Made by a program: the position numbers and the translations under genes. This document shows positions 48,244 to 59,883 of a stretch of 64,000 bases of DNA, one piece after another (the first letter of the stretch is position 1; each line of letters opens with the position of its first letter). Origin of the DNA: Sodiomyces alkalinus F11 (Eukaryota > Ascomycota > Sordariomycetes > Glomerellales > Plectosphaerellaceae); the NCBI RefSeq assembly GCF_003711515.1, contig NW_021167083.1, forward strand, positions 2,243,048 to 2,307,047. The letters run 5' to 3'. A model generated the notes under the pieces. The model searched no databases, had not been told where the DNA came from, and saw only the letters and a program-made list of their open reading frames with translations.

Positions 48244-49930
48244 TATTTATTACTCTGCTCTCGCTTAGCTAAGCTAGGCTAGCCCCCTAGGTAATAGTCC
48301 TCTAATTTTCGAGGGGAAACCGTTAATAGATAAAAACCCCTACGCCCTTATTATATAAGGAAGTTCTATTATATATAGCCGCTATAGTATCGCTCCGCGG
48401 CCCTGTTTTATCGCTATTCGAAAAGCGGATCTTACCTCCGGGCTAATAGCTAATAGGGGTCGGCTAGTTAGTTTAGTAGGTACCGTGTTAGGTCGCACGC
48501 GCCCTTAGTATACCACCGCCCCGGTTACTCGCCGCCGTCCTTTCCTTTATTCCGGATCCGGCGACGTTATTATCCCCTCGCCGCGGTACCCTTTATACCC
48601 TCCCTCCTTTCTACAGGGGCGGGGCGCGCCTACCCCCCTTTACTCCTTCCATTATTTATTATTGATTCCTAGACCTCTATTATATACCTGCTATTTATAA
48701 TAGCCCTTATATAGTTATATACCTCCCTTTCTCGCGCTATATAGGCTTTCTAGGGTAGGTACTATAGTATAGGCTAAGCGTAGCTACCGTTCTTTAGAAG
48801 GTATAGTAGCTTATAGTGCTAATCCGCCGCTCCTATTTCTTATAAACCTCTCTCTTTTCCTCTATTTTTTCCTCCTTTCCTCTTTTCCTTTTTTAAGCTA
48901 TTATTTTTAAGGTAAGTTTCGCGTAGTTAGTACGGTATAAGTATAGCCTTAGGACTTCTATACGGGATCCCCCGGTACTATTCGGCTATAGTATAGGGGA
49001 TCCTATAGGGTCTTAAGTCGTACCGTTCTTATGCTACCCCCGCTCTACCCCTATAACGCCCGCCCTAGTCTAACTCTCCTACCCTTTTAGATACCTAGTA
49101 ATAAGACCTTTATCGTTAAAGGGGGAGCCGGTTCCGGCGCCTATAAGGGTAAAGGACCGGTTACCCCCTAATTCTCTATTATAAATTCCCCGCTCTATTA
49201 TCGGTACGCCTACTCTACGCCCTCGCTACGCCCTAGCTTTATAATCTAACCCGGTATAGTCCGCCCCTACTATCCGCTTATCGCCCTATACGTTATACGT
49301 TATATTGCTAGTATATAACTATTAGGCCACCCTATACTAGAATCCGCCTAGTAAATAATTCTATTATATTCCTATTATACCATTATTACAGCCCCGCTTT
49401 ATACCGTATCTACTAACTCGACTTAGGGGCGGGTGCCTATTACGTGAAATATATTAATAGTAATCGTAGTATTTATAACTACGCCTCGGTTTATCCCCGC
49501 TACGCCCTTACTATACCCTCGCTCCGCTAATCCTCCTATTAGATTCCCCCCCTTACTAAGACGCCGCTAATACCCTTATCTCCGCCGCCGCCGCCGCCTG
49601 CGCTACGCTAACGCCCTTTATAGGTTTTCCCTTTCTCTATTATACCGTATACGTTATATCCTTATTACTAATCCTATTATAGTATATCTATAAGCACTAG
49701 CAGGCTGCTACTTAGTAGACTCGAGCCCTCCGTGTATACTATACTGCCCTTTATTAGGCTAATAGTATTAGTATAGTCGCTATCGCCGCCGCTACGCCCT
49801 TATAGTATTATAGTGGATACGCTTATAAGGGCGAGATATTAGAGGCTATTATAGCCTACCTTATAGGTTACCGCGCCTCCCTCGTATCGACCCCGCTACT
49901 AATAGATATAATACTACATAATATAAATTC
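48244..49930 (-). mobile_element. LINE-related 3' region, unclassified body
   Basis: The first ~150 bp next to the microsatellite share the LINE 3'-end pattern (TACTCTGCT, GAGGGGAAACC, AAAACCCCTACG). The rest is C/T-rich on the plus strand, with repeated CGCTACGCCC-like words and a GCCGCCGCCGCCGCC run at about 49,575. I could not identify RT or endonuclease motifs here. It may be the untranslated or ORF1 part of a divergent LINE, or a different repeat. Confidence 0.4.
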
Positions 49931-50269
49931 TATTATATAACGCTTTTTTATATTATACTTAGGTTATAGTTTCTTAGTATACTTAAGGAAGTATATATAT
50001 ATATATAATATAGTTAGATAATAGCATTATATATATAACCCCCTATAGAGGTAAGCGTAGCGGCCTTACCTATAGGGTAAGCTGCTAGGCTTATTAATTA
50101 AACGGTCGGAAGATATTATTAATCAAACGTATATGTAAGGTAGGCACGTAGATTATATAGAAGTATCTAGGTATAATAGAAAATGGCGGTGGCTAGTATT
50201 AGGTGCTATTAGTATTACTCTAGTCGGAATAACTAAGTGCCCTAGTCGGACGAACCCTACCCTAGTATA
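49931..50269. repeat. Repeats A and B, second copy
   Basis: 49,960-50,095 is the reverse complement of block A (TTTCTTAGTATACTTAAGG, CCCCTATAGAGG, AGCTGCTAGGC). 50,200-50,265 is the reverse complement of block B (ATTAGGTGCTATTAG, CCCTAGTCGGACGAACCCTA). Relative to the copies at 27.7-28.14 kb the two blocks are in a different mutual order, so this is not one simple inverted copy. Confidence 0.55.
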
Positions 50270-52136
50270 AAAGGGCACCTAGTTAAACTAACGCTAGGTG
50301 GTATTCGATAGCTAGGGGTCTAGTTTAATCTAAAGCTATCCTTTAAACCCTATATCGAAAAACGCCTAAACTTAGCTTTATATGCCCTAAGCAGGCTACA
50401 TAGGCTAGCTAGCTTATAGAGAGGCGTTTCTTTTAAGGCCGTACTATAGCTATATATAGCCTATATAGCCTCTTTAGCTAATTTCAGCTCGTAGCTTTAG
50501 TAGGACCCTAAATTACTAAAACAACACCTCGTAGACTGTCTAGAACGCCTATAGTATAGCGCTCTAGTTAGGGCCCTAGGTGCCTTTAGGCGAGCCCCCT
50601 TACGGCCTTTAGAACTCGAAGCAGTAGTCCTTTTAGCCAGGGTTCGGTTAACTAGGTCTAATAGGCGTTATGCCTTTAGGACCTTAAAATTCCTACCGAA
50701 CTACCCTATAAAATACTAGCTCCTAGTAAGCGAAAACCACGAAGACCTTGCCTGGTTATAGATCTTACTACCTACTATATAGCTATATAGGTTAGGCCTA
50801 GAAATAGTGGCTTTAGTAGGGCGGTCTTAGAATATCGAGGGTTCTATAGCTAGGTAGGAGGTCCCCTAGGCTTCTGAACTTATCGTAGATTTAAGGCCCT
50901 TTTTCCCTCTAAAAGATAGCTCTAAACCTAGCCCCGGAACCCTTATTTAGAAAATAGCCTACCTCGAAGCCCTCGTTAAAATATAAAAAACCTTAGGCGA
51001 ATAGGCCGCTATATTCTATTCTAACGGATCTCTAGGCCATCCTATAAGGCCCTTTATAGGGCCCTCGTAGGCTATAACTGCTATAATATAGTGGACTATT
51101 ACCGGAAGGCCCTGTAAAGCTATAGACTTTAACCTTAGGGCCTTTGCCGAAAACGCGGACACTGAATCTTACGCTATTTGTTAGGTCTTTTATACTGCCT
51201 TACAGCAGACGCCTAGGCCCCTATAGTGCTATATTTCTAGTGGTTTATAGGCGTCTATTTAGAAGTTTTAGCGTACCTTATAGTAGGCTATAGAAATAAA
51301 AACCCCTATCTTATGCCTTAAATAACTAGGTATTTCGGTTTCTATATAGTGGTGCCCCTCGCACGTAAGGATAGAAGGGAATAAACTGGCCGGTAAAGTG
51401 GCTAAAAGGGCCTTTAACCCCGAAAAATCTACGAAGTCTATTAATTTAGTTACCCTTCGCTACCTAAAACGCCGAGTAAATATAGCCCTTACTTAAGACT
51501 AGAAGACCCTGTAGAATAACGAAGAGGAAGAGGACAAAAAGGGGTAAATCGGTACGGTTAGGCTACGTTTATAGGCGCTTAGCCCGCGATAACCTCCGTG
51601 TTTCCTGAAAACTATTACTAACGTAAGGCCCTAAGTAGATAATATCGGTTTTTATTTAGTTAAAAACCGGCTCTAGTTACCTAAAAGCCTAATATAAAAG
51701 GGCCTAAAATAGCGCTAACGACTGCTATTCCTATTCCGGCTCCATTATATAGGATATAGTATACCTTATTCTTTCCTGCCCCTTTTATAAAAACGAATAA
51801 AAAGCCCTACAAGAAGTCCTAGTAGGCTTACTGCTATCTCTGCCGCTATTATTTAGTACTAAAAGAGGAATATAGGCTTTAGAGGCCTATTTTTTAGCTA
51901 CTAAAATAGCCTTCCCGGAGTGGTATAGAGTATAAACCTCGTATTCTACGGTCTAGTTACTCTCTTTTAGGTTTTACTTAATTTATTTTTAGGTCGATTA
52001 GGGAGATTATAACGTAGGATTTCCTTTATTTATTACCGTGATTTACTACACTTAGCTTCTACTAGCCTTAAACTCTTAGGGCAATAGGCGCCGTACTATA
52101 GCTTTCGAACTACACGCGTATAATAAATTAAAAAAA
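50270..52136 (+). mobile_element. 5'-truncated LINE with C-terminal RT and RNase H, poly(A)-like tail
   Basis: The plus-strand frame begins in the last part of RT (RYLGVWFDSKLSFKPHIEKR, with RIP stops) and continues through a long linker to an RNase H domain: FYSNGSLGHP at about 51,015 and WCPSHVRIEGNKLAGKVAKR from 51,350. A His/Cys-poor tail follows. The sequence up to an A-run at 52,127-52,136 is also found, un-RIPed, as the 131-bp insert at 60,504-60,634, which likewise ends in an A-rich tail. That supports the 3' end given here. The endonuclease and most of RT are missing, the usual result of 5' truncation. This family differs from the (TAA)n-tailed LINE. Confidence 0.75.
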
Positions 52137-52659
52137 AACCCCTACTTAATCGTGTTCCTCTTAGCTAGTAAGGCCTGAATTTCTGCCTGAATTTTAGCTA
52201 TTCTTAGTTTCGGGGGGCGTAACGGTCCCCTCTTAGTCTTATATTAGTTCCGCGCGGCGTCCTACCCCGGGGGGGGCAGAGTGCCTATATTACTAAAAGT
52301 GGGTCCGTTAAGAATTTTACGTGGTCGAAGTCAGGATAACGCTATCTATTAACTCTTCCGGTTATACCGTAGTACTAACGTTACGGTATCGCTATAGTAG
52401 TATCCTAGGTAGGAGGCGATAATTATAATCGCTATCTTAGTAGTTTTATTAATTTTACTCCTATTATACGCCTATAGTTAATAGGCGTTCTTTTTAAATC
52501 TAAGGGAATTAGGTTCCCTTATATATATCTTTATATATATATATATATATATATATTTTAAAGAGTAGTAGTCTTATATAAAACTATATCCTATATATTA
52601 AGAATATAATAGTTTTAGTAAATAGTAATATTCTCTATACTATATAATATATATTTATA
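52137..52659. other. Unassigned RIPed spacer with two hairpins and a TA microsatellite
   Basis: No coding signal is clear. Near 52,469-52,520 two perfect short hairpins follow one another: CGCCTATAGTTAATAGGCG and AAGGGAATTAGGTTCCCTT. A (TA)n tract at about 52,520-52,556 comes next, then AT-rich sequence. Confidence 0.5.
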
Positions 52660-53012
52660 TTATATAGTAATACTCCCCTTAAGGAAGAGTATAGAGGTTT
52701 TCCCCGGGTCTATAACGGCTTATTAAGAGTTATTCACGTATCGAGGCCGAAAATATAGATTATTCGAACTAAGGGAGGAAAGGGGGAAGGGAAAAGTCTA
52801 CGCGGTATATAGACGGCTAAGTATATATAGGATCGTATAGGCCTCGCTAGGAGGTCCGTGCTTCTTAGTCCTGGCCGCTACCGGGGACTATTCCGCGGGC
52901 TATAGCTCGTAACAGGGTCTCACCCGAGTTTTCCCCTCTATAGCCACCCGAGAAGAACTATATAGCCTAAGAAGGCTCCTATAGATTAAGTTAGGATAGC
53001 GGAGTAAGATCG

Positions 53013-53047
<35 letters not shown>
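52660..53047 (+). mobile_element. LINE 3'-terminal fragment with (TAA)n tail, interrupted by a solo LTR
   Basis: Matches 16,960-17,110: GTATAGAGGTTTTCCCC lies left of the solo LTR and GAGTTTTCCCCTCTATAGCC right of it. The fragment ends in about 12 TAA units at 53,012-53,047. It is a 5'-truncated copy of the LINE whose long copy is at 41.5-47.6 kb. Confidence 0.8.
52711..52914. mobile_element. Solo LTR of Gypsy G1
   Basis: 204 bp, TATAACGG to CGTAACA, flanked by GGGTC on both sides (52,706-52,710 and 52,915-52,919). It interrupts the LINE fragment and is collinear with the G1 LTRs at 28,531 and 41,041. Its plus-strand orientation is the same as theirs. Formed by LTR-LTR recombination after insertion. 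Confidence 0.9.
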
Positions 53048-53249
53048 TTATATTATATATATTATACTTAATATAATATAATATATAATTTTAATTTCTA
53101 ATTTAGTTTCTATTCTAGTTAACCGCTAACTCTATTAGTAATACGTAATACCGACTCGATCTCTTTTTTAATAGCAGTATAATATAGCATTTACTAGCTA
53201 AGGTACGGTACTATAGTGCAGGTATTGCTATATGGGGGATGACTGTTAT
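53048..53249. other. AT-rich to normal transition, no gene
   Basis: The first ~100 bp are AT-rich. From about 53,205 the composition is ordinary (GTGCAGGTATTGCTATATGGG), and the sequence runs on beyond the solo LTR into the genic island. No feature is supported. Confidence 0.4.
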
Positions 53250-53505
53250 TATCGTATTAGCACGAGCCTTAAGGGTAGGCACGAGCCTCGGGCATGGGCA
53301 TAGGCCTTTAGGGTGGAAATGATAAGGGTGGACCCACGGTAAAATACCGGATAGCATCTAAATAGAGTAGTATTTCCGGAGGAGTACTACCCCTTATAAA
53401 AATAGGGTAAACGGTCTAGTACACGTTATAACTTAACATAATACACACACGCGAAGATTTCCCCTAGTACAGAAGAGTCAGAAGAGTGCATTTTGACGTG
53501 CGACA
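53250..53505 (+). mobile_element. Solo LTR of Copia family A at the border of the genic island
   Basis: 256 bp, from TATCGTA (RIPed TGTCGCA) to TGCGACA, flanked by GTTAT on both sides (53,245-53,249 and 53,506-53,510). It shares AACTTAACATAATACACACAC and a CA tract with the family-A LTRs, but keeps much more CA/TG, so it is lightly mutated. It marks the boundary between RIPed repeats and unmutated DNA. Confidence 0.88.
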
Positions 53506-55555
53506 GTTATCCCAACCTTGCTTCGAGTATATATGTATGAATACGTTGTCGGCTCCCGGGAGCAAGCGGGAAAGGACAACACAGTGTCCTTTTGCCATCC
53601 CTGGGACAAGGACCCACTCGGCCCCATCTCATTCCTCTAATATTACTAGCGGCGGAGCACGGCTTCTCCCCGTCAACAAGGATGGCAGCTGAGACCCGCC
53701 AACTTCCAAGTGGCTGGTATCTGTATCCATTCAGACAGCGCTGAGAATTCGTGCCTACGAGGTGCTGAACTGCATGCGCCTTGCATTTTTTTTTTCGTGT
53801 GTCGCGATGGTTGTGGTCTTCTGCAATCCACACGGGTTGTCGTAAGGTCACCCACAGGCTACAGACTAATACCTGTTCACCGACTCGAGACAACAAGTTG
53901 ACCGCTTTTACCAAGTTAGCTTGTGCCAGCTGTCCTACATATTTCGTACATGTATTCCGCCTCAAACTGGGAGACCAGACCCGTGGGTACCTTATGCGCG
54001 CATGTCACTCTCGAGCCAGACGAGCCCGCAACTTGTTGCTTTTGGAGAGTAGGTCCTGCTGTATTCCCTATTAATTACCTATTGCCCGCTTATTATAAAG
54101 CATAAAGCATTGAAGCATGGACAAACGGGGGTTTAGGTCGTTCCTTGCGACGCGACATTTTTTTTTTCGAACCCCTTCTTCCCTCCGTGTCCTTGCTTCG
54201 TCGTGTCTGGGACTCCCCTGGTCCCTTGCCAGGTCTCGAAATTCGTATGTTTGTGCACACAGGTTACCTACCATACCTAAAGGAAGGTACCTACGTTGTA
54301 TCTACGGATTCTCTGTACACATACTAATAGGTACTACTCCGTACTATGTACTGCCGAGACCGTTGTAGGTAGGTAATACGTATATCACTCCAAGATACCT
54401 TAATTGGATTCGCTCCACTGCTAATTACCTTACTTCGTACCTTTGTACTGCAGCTTAAAGCAGCTGTGTACTCCGTACTCCTTGTGTACAGTGTACATGT
54501 ACGGTGTGACCAGGACTGTATCGCAGATTACCTACCTATCCATCCCGTGTTCCCTCCTATCCCCTTTTAGACGATTTGGTCCGTTCCAGGTCCATACTCC
54601 GTACGTACGTATGTACTCAGTACTTGTCGCCGGCAGTTTACATAGTACATATTCGTAGATGCCAACCACAATGCGAGTGACCATGAGCCCGTGTCCTCTC
54701 AAGAGTGAAGTACCTTACTTCCGCCGGACCATCGGCGGTGCGGGCGAAATACATCTTGTGGAAGGAGGGATTGGAATGGCGAAAGCCTGTCGCTATTGAC
54801 AGATGCTGTCCAGGACCCGGGTAGATCGGAAATGCTGAGACTTGAATTCAATCTGTGGGGACAACTCGCACCTTCCATTCAACGTGACAGCTGTGTGGGT
54901 TGTACTGAGGCCCGTTGCCAACGCGACGCGCACGGTATACACACAGTGGCTATACTGAATGGGGACCTGATGCCCCACGCGCGGCATCTCCTATGAGTTG
55001 CACCGTGGGTCGGCTCCATCCCACTGGGCCTCTCCCTCCACCCCTCTCCTCTCCCCTTAAGGAAATGTTCCCCTCCCATCACCTGTTTCTCCCCTCTCTT
55101 CCCTCCCCTCTCTTTCCATCACCCATATTCCCGAAGCCGCCCATTCCTCATCAAAGGCAAAGGCAAAGGAAAAGAAAAAAAGAAGAATAGGGAAAGAAAT
55201 CAACCTCGCGATTTCCCCTTTTACGATCCACCAGCACCAGCGCTCTCGTCGTTTGTCAAGACGGGCTGCCTTCTCTCACCTGGGCGAGCGCCATCGTTCA
55301 GATACACATCACCCATCGGATCCGACATTTCCTATGACATTATCCCAGATGATCTCAGTTTCCCGAGAAGCCACCCTTTAAACGCCACGGGAGGAGAGGA
55401 GCGAGGCTCGCCATCGCTCCGGCTATCGAGCGCCGCCGTTGTTTAATTGCCCGTTACTTCGGATTTGCTGCAACCAGGCGTCGCCGTCGAAAATCATTCT
55501 TCATCGATTTGAAATTCGAACGTGTCCGTTGTCCGAGTACGGATAGGCCTTCAAC
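53506..55555 (+). promoter_or_regulatory. Long upstream region and leader of the transcription factor gene
   Basis: About 2 kb without RIP and without a credible gene. 54,290-54,660 is dense in GTAC (for example ACTCCGTAC three times, and CGTACGTACGTATGTAC) and has TACCTACC/TAGGTAGGTA words common in ascomycete promoters. A polypyrimidine block (CCCTCTCTTCCCTCCC-type) at 55,020-55,125 probably lies just before the transcription start. The presumed leader follows, with one short upstream ORF. The start codon context TCAACATGCC has A at -3. Transcription start and factor binding are inferred. Confidence 0.5.
55334..55381 (+). promoter_or_regulatory. Upstream ORF in the leader of the transcription factor gene
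   Basis: A 15-codon frame (MTLSQMISVSREATL, then TAA) holds the only ATGs between the pyrimidine block and the main start. It ends 174 nt before the main ATG, a spacing that would allow reinitiation. Such short upstream ORFs often lower translation of fungal regulators; here that is inference. Confidence 0.45.
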
Positions 55556-58117
55556 ATGCCTGGCGCAAGCGTTGCGGTTCTTCCTCCGACGTCTTCAACT
55601 ACGGCCTCACGAAAAACAACCATTGCTCCCGAACGGAAGTATTCATGCAAGTTCTGTCATCGAGCTTTCTCGCGGAGCGAGCATCGATCGAGACATGAAA
55701 GATCCCGTAAACACAAACCCTCTCTTCTACCCAGTTCTTTCTATCATATGGCATCCCACTGACCTGCGTCTTCTGTTGTTCAGATACCAAGGAGCGCCCC
55801 TTTAAGTGCATGAAGTGCCGGAGCACATTTGTACGCCGCGACTTGTTATTAAGGCATGATCGGACAGTACATGCAAAGGACGGAGGAATCCCGCTTCACA
55901 GCGACGGTAAACGTCGGTCTGGCCCTAAGGCTCGTGCCATTGCTGGGCCTTCGAAGTCGCCAATCGCTATTGACACTTCGGCACTCGAGCAAATTGAAGC
56001 CACCAGCGATGGCGTCTTCGACGTGGAGACGGCCGCAATGCTTGTGGCCGATCTTCACCACAAGGCCACAGCTGCTATGCGCTCCAGCAACAGCCCTTAT
56101 GAAGGCGATCCGTCCGCGCCTTATTCGCCCCACGGAGCTACCATTATGGAGCCCACCGTGACATACCCGTCTGGCGCTATTGCGCTTCCTCAAGTTCAAT
56201 GGGACGGCTTCATCTCCCAGTCTACCGTTCAGCCCAAGGCGCATTCCATTACTTCGTCTGCTTCCGGGTCCTTTGATTCCCGACAATCTTTCACAAGTTC
56301 GGGCACTTTGCAGCCCTCCGCTTCGCAACTGTCTCACGCCAACAGCCAGGGTTGCAATGGCCTGGTTTCGGCCCTTCAATCAATGATCGGGTCCCTGCCT
56401 CATTCGACCGCGGGCACCCCTGGACCGCACAGCCCGCATTTACCGCAGGACGACGCCGCTGCATTCATCGTCCCTAGCATCTCCAGTGACGAGGAACGGA
56501 ACGTCCTTCTCGACAACCTCCGGGCAAGCGACTCGGAACATGCTATTCCGGAGGGCTTCCGGCTGCCCAGTTTGGCGTCAGTGAATCGATATATGTCCAC
56601 GTACTTTGGGCTATTCCATCATCACCTGCCGTTTCTTCACCCGACGTCTTTTGACCCGACCAAGGTGTCGCCGGCCCTTTTGCTTGCCGTTCTCAGCATT
56701 GGCGCTCTCTATGCCTTCGATCAAGACCAGGCATATATGCTTCACATAGGCTCCAAGGTTCTCGTTAGCCAATTTCTGCAGAACAAGGAGAATTTCAGCT
56801 CGAGGAAATGCCCACTGTGGACGATGCAAAGCTCCCTGCTCAATATGGTCTTCGCCAGCTGGAGTGGTGATCCCAAGGGTCTCGAGTGGGCCTGTTCGAT
56901 CAAGAGTTTGTTGGCCAACATGGTGGCAGGGAACAGGTACGAGCTGAAGCTCAGACAGGAAGCTCGTGGGGGCGCTCAGCCCAGTCGTGCCGAGTGGGTT
57001 GAGGATGAAGGTTGTCGCCGGACGTACTATGCCGTTTACATCTTCTTCGGCCTACTCACGCTCACTTACAACCACACCCCGGCAATCAGCTTCAATGAGT
57101 TTGAGGACTTGCAACTTCCGTCTTCCGAAGCGTTGTGGAACCTCAAAGTGGCAGACGAAGCAGCGTGGCAAGAATGCTTGAAGGCAACATCGGTAGTTAC
57201 CTTCATGGAGGCACATGACAATCTGTTTCAGGGGGAAACGCTGAGGTACAGCGCCTTTGCGAGTCGCGTGATGATCAATGCCCTCTTCCTCGAGGTCTGG
57301 TATCACAAGCGCAGTCCCGAAGCCCTGCAGGACGTTGTGACCGAGTACAAGCTTCGTCTCGCTCTAGAGACATGGGAGAAATCCCTCGAGCTCTGTGATC
57401 CAGAGACGACTCCTGTGCCGCTCAGTGCACCCCACAAGGGCCACCCCCTGCTCTTTAATGCAAAGGCGTTGCATCGAAACGCTCGAGCTCGTCTGGAGGT
57501 GGATCTCAAGACCGTCCAGGAGGCCCTTCGATACCACGATTCCTACGAAGTCGCGGCTGCCATGTCGAATGCGCGAGACCGCGTGAAGAGGTCGACTGAA
57601 ATGGTCAAGGTCATCCAGGAATGCTATAACTGCATTGAAATTGCCGTATTGCAAGGCGTCCGCTGGGTGGCTCGAACGTCACCAACGAATTGGAGCGTTG
57701 AGCACGTCTTGTGTGGACTAGACCTCATGATTACCCTCTCTCTGTGGCTCTACCGTCTGGAACATGACGAGGAGCCCGCCACGGAGGAAGAACTGGCCAT
57801 GTACAACAAGGTGCGACAGCTCTTTGACAGAGAGCTTGATGGAGCGCACGCACCGCAACTAAGTTCGATCGTTGCTCGTCTTTGGGGCTCCATGCTCGAC
57901 GAGGTGGTTGTGTGGGGGTAAGTGTCCGATGCCCGTGGGCCCCATTCATTCGTATCTTGATGTTAACAATCATGACAGGATCACTAGACTCATTGGCGAA
58001 TCCTTTCGTCTCCACTCCCAGGCCCTCGTCGGCTATGTCGACGACATGGAAGCGTCCTCCAGCGTCTCTACCCCTTCGATGATCTCGCAGGGGGCCGATG
58101 AGGATAGCGTGTACTAG
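55556..58117 (+). CDS. C2H2 zinc-finger transcription factor with fungal-specific domain (3 exons, 807 aa)
   Basis: Exons are 55,556-55,706, 55,784-57,917 and 57,979-58,117. The introns (77 and 61 nt) are GT-AG; the first has a CTGAC branch box and sits between the last two residues of finger 1. Two adjacent fingers bind DNA: C31-X2-C34-X12-H47-X3-H51 and C59-X2-C62-X12-H75-X4-H80. A basic stretch (GKRRSGPKARA, about 92-102) may be the nuclear signal. Residues 100-300 are Ser/Pro-rich. About 305-520 is a fungal_trans-type middle homology region (NRYMSTYFGLFHHHLPFLHP; CRRTYYAVYIFFGLLTLTYN). The C-terminus is mostly helical with an acidic, Ser-rich end. Finger pair plus middle domain is the layout of AmdX/Adr1/Klf1-like ascomycete factors, so a role as a nuclear regulator of metabolism or stress is plausible. 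The target genes are unknown. The ORF is intact and un-RIPed. Confidence 0.9.
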
Positions 58118-59800
58118 TTGGAAGCCATGATTGATGACTCGATTTTCTTTTGTTTCTTTTTTTCCTGTTCCCCACGGAGTTGCGTTTTTCCCTACATACA
58201 TTCCCGTCGATCCTGAACAGCGTTTCGGGGATTCGCTTCTCATCCCGTCCATCCAAGCTTTGCTCGAGATGGCAGGGATGGATGGTTCATTCGGACGCGG
58301 ACTTGGAACTATCTCCCCTCAGCTTCGTGCATCTGCAGCATTGGTTACGTGTTTTCTCTTATTGGGTTTCGCCCCGTATTAATGGACAGGACGAGGATTT
58401 GGGATGGCGGCTCTGGAAGTTTTTGCAGTGTTCGAGGTAAAAGGTCTGGGTATGAAGGCGCAGGCCGTGGCACACACCCATCACTGTGTATGTGATCTTG
58501 TTGGCAGGTCCAGGAACGGGGTTGTGTTTCTTTGGCGCTCCGATCTCCCGCCTTTTCTTCTCACGTTGCTTTTTTATTCCTTTTCATCGTTTTTCTTTAT
58601 TGAGTTGCTCTTGTCTCTTTCATTTTCCAGCAACCACGTCGGGGCTTTTTGCCCGTGTCTTGTCCAATTTTTTTTTTCTCCCTCTCTTTCTGTTAGCTTT
58701 CTGGCTCTATTTTTCCAAGATGTGTTCGTCGACATTTTCGAGATACTGTTTTGTTCTTCTATTCTTCTTCGTTTCGAGCTTTATTTCAGATACCTTGTTC
58801 GATATACAGATTGTACTTGCGGATTCAAGGGTTTTTTTTTTCTCTTTTTTTTTCGTTTTTGTTTTTCGTTTTCGTTGTGGTTGTCAGTTTCCAGTATACA
58901 ATTTCGGGGGGTGCCTTGCGCGGATACACCCAAGAGACTTTGGGGGCGAGGAATGGAATATCCATGGGATTGGCAACATGGTGAGGGCATTCTCGTTGGA
59001 GCTGGGGCGTATTCGCGGATGGCAACATATCTCCCCGGACCTGACAAGCAGGTTGTTTAATAGGAAGGAACAGAGTGGAGGGAACCCGCGGACCCGGTGG
59101 GAAATCGGCGTCGAACCCGATTTGTGTTAGGCTATAACGTTGTTCATCGCTGTGTTTTGTTTTTCCGTCAGTGTTTTTCCGTCAATACCACTTCTTTTGA
59201 GCCTTTACCGCACGAACCTGCAATTCTCATTTAATCATTTAAGGATACATAATAGTCCTAGGTTGAAGGTCTGCATGGGGCTGGAAGGAAGCCAGTTGAT
59301 GAGATGACTTAGGACGTGGGCCCTTGAGGAAACACGGGAGTTCAGTTGAAGCGAAACCTACAGCAATATGCAACATTCGAAACCTCAAATAATGACAAAC
59401 AACATGCGGTCTCCAGATGACGTTGACGTTGACATGGTTGCCCCCCTCTTTGTCTCTCTCCGTCTCTCTCTCTTAACTACAAAGACTCGACAGAGCATGT
59501 GGCTCGGTGGTCGACCGAGATCCAGTCCGCCTTCTTGCATGCTTCATCTTGACGGCACCCCAGAGACAAAGAATAAAGCACGATATAATAGAAACAGCAC
59601 TCATTCAACGACGGATAGGTACGTTGGCTCTGGGCGAAGGCAGGCGTCTGTTTCCACTGCTCGTCCGGCCGGGCCACTGAGCGTCCTCGTCGCAGCTTCT
59701 TCCATGCAGGGCTATACCAAGATTGGCTGGTCACACAAGGGAATTTTAGGCATATATAGTACGCCGTATAGTACTGAATCTACCCGCGAATTATGAAGTA
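58118..59800. other. 3' region and intergenic DNA, T-rich, no credible gene
   Basis: About 1.7 kb of normal, un-RIPed DNA. 58,140-58,880 is rich in T and C runs on the plus strand, giving long but Phe/Ser-monotonous frames that do not look like proteins. The 3' end of the transcript is expected in the first few hundred bases. The frame at 59,368-59,796 (142 codons) lacks recognisable features. At 59,812 onward the sequence changes to the RIPed repeat. Confidence 0.5.
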
Positions 59801-59883
59801 GAGAGCCGTTCTTCCGACTGTAGTAACTGGTTATTCCGACTATAGTTCGGTTATAGACCCTTGAATTTCCTTTTTCGGAATCC

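Noticed and set aside
53507..53965. 152-codon minus-strand frame upstream of the transcription factor
   Set aside because: It overlaps several other open frames of similar length in unbiased DNA and shows no domain or splice context; this is better explained as promoter DNA open by chance.
58404..59130. Two long overlapping plus-strand frames (218 and 214 codons)
   Set aside because: Both owe their length to T-rich runs and consist largely of Phe, Ser, Leu and Cys; overlapping frames of equal length argue for non-coding 3' DNA.
59368..59796. 142-codon plus-strand frame
   Set aside because: No domain, no neighbouring exons, and it ends at the repeat border; it cannot be separated from chance.
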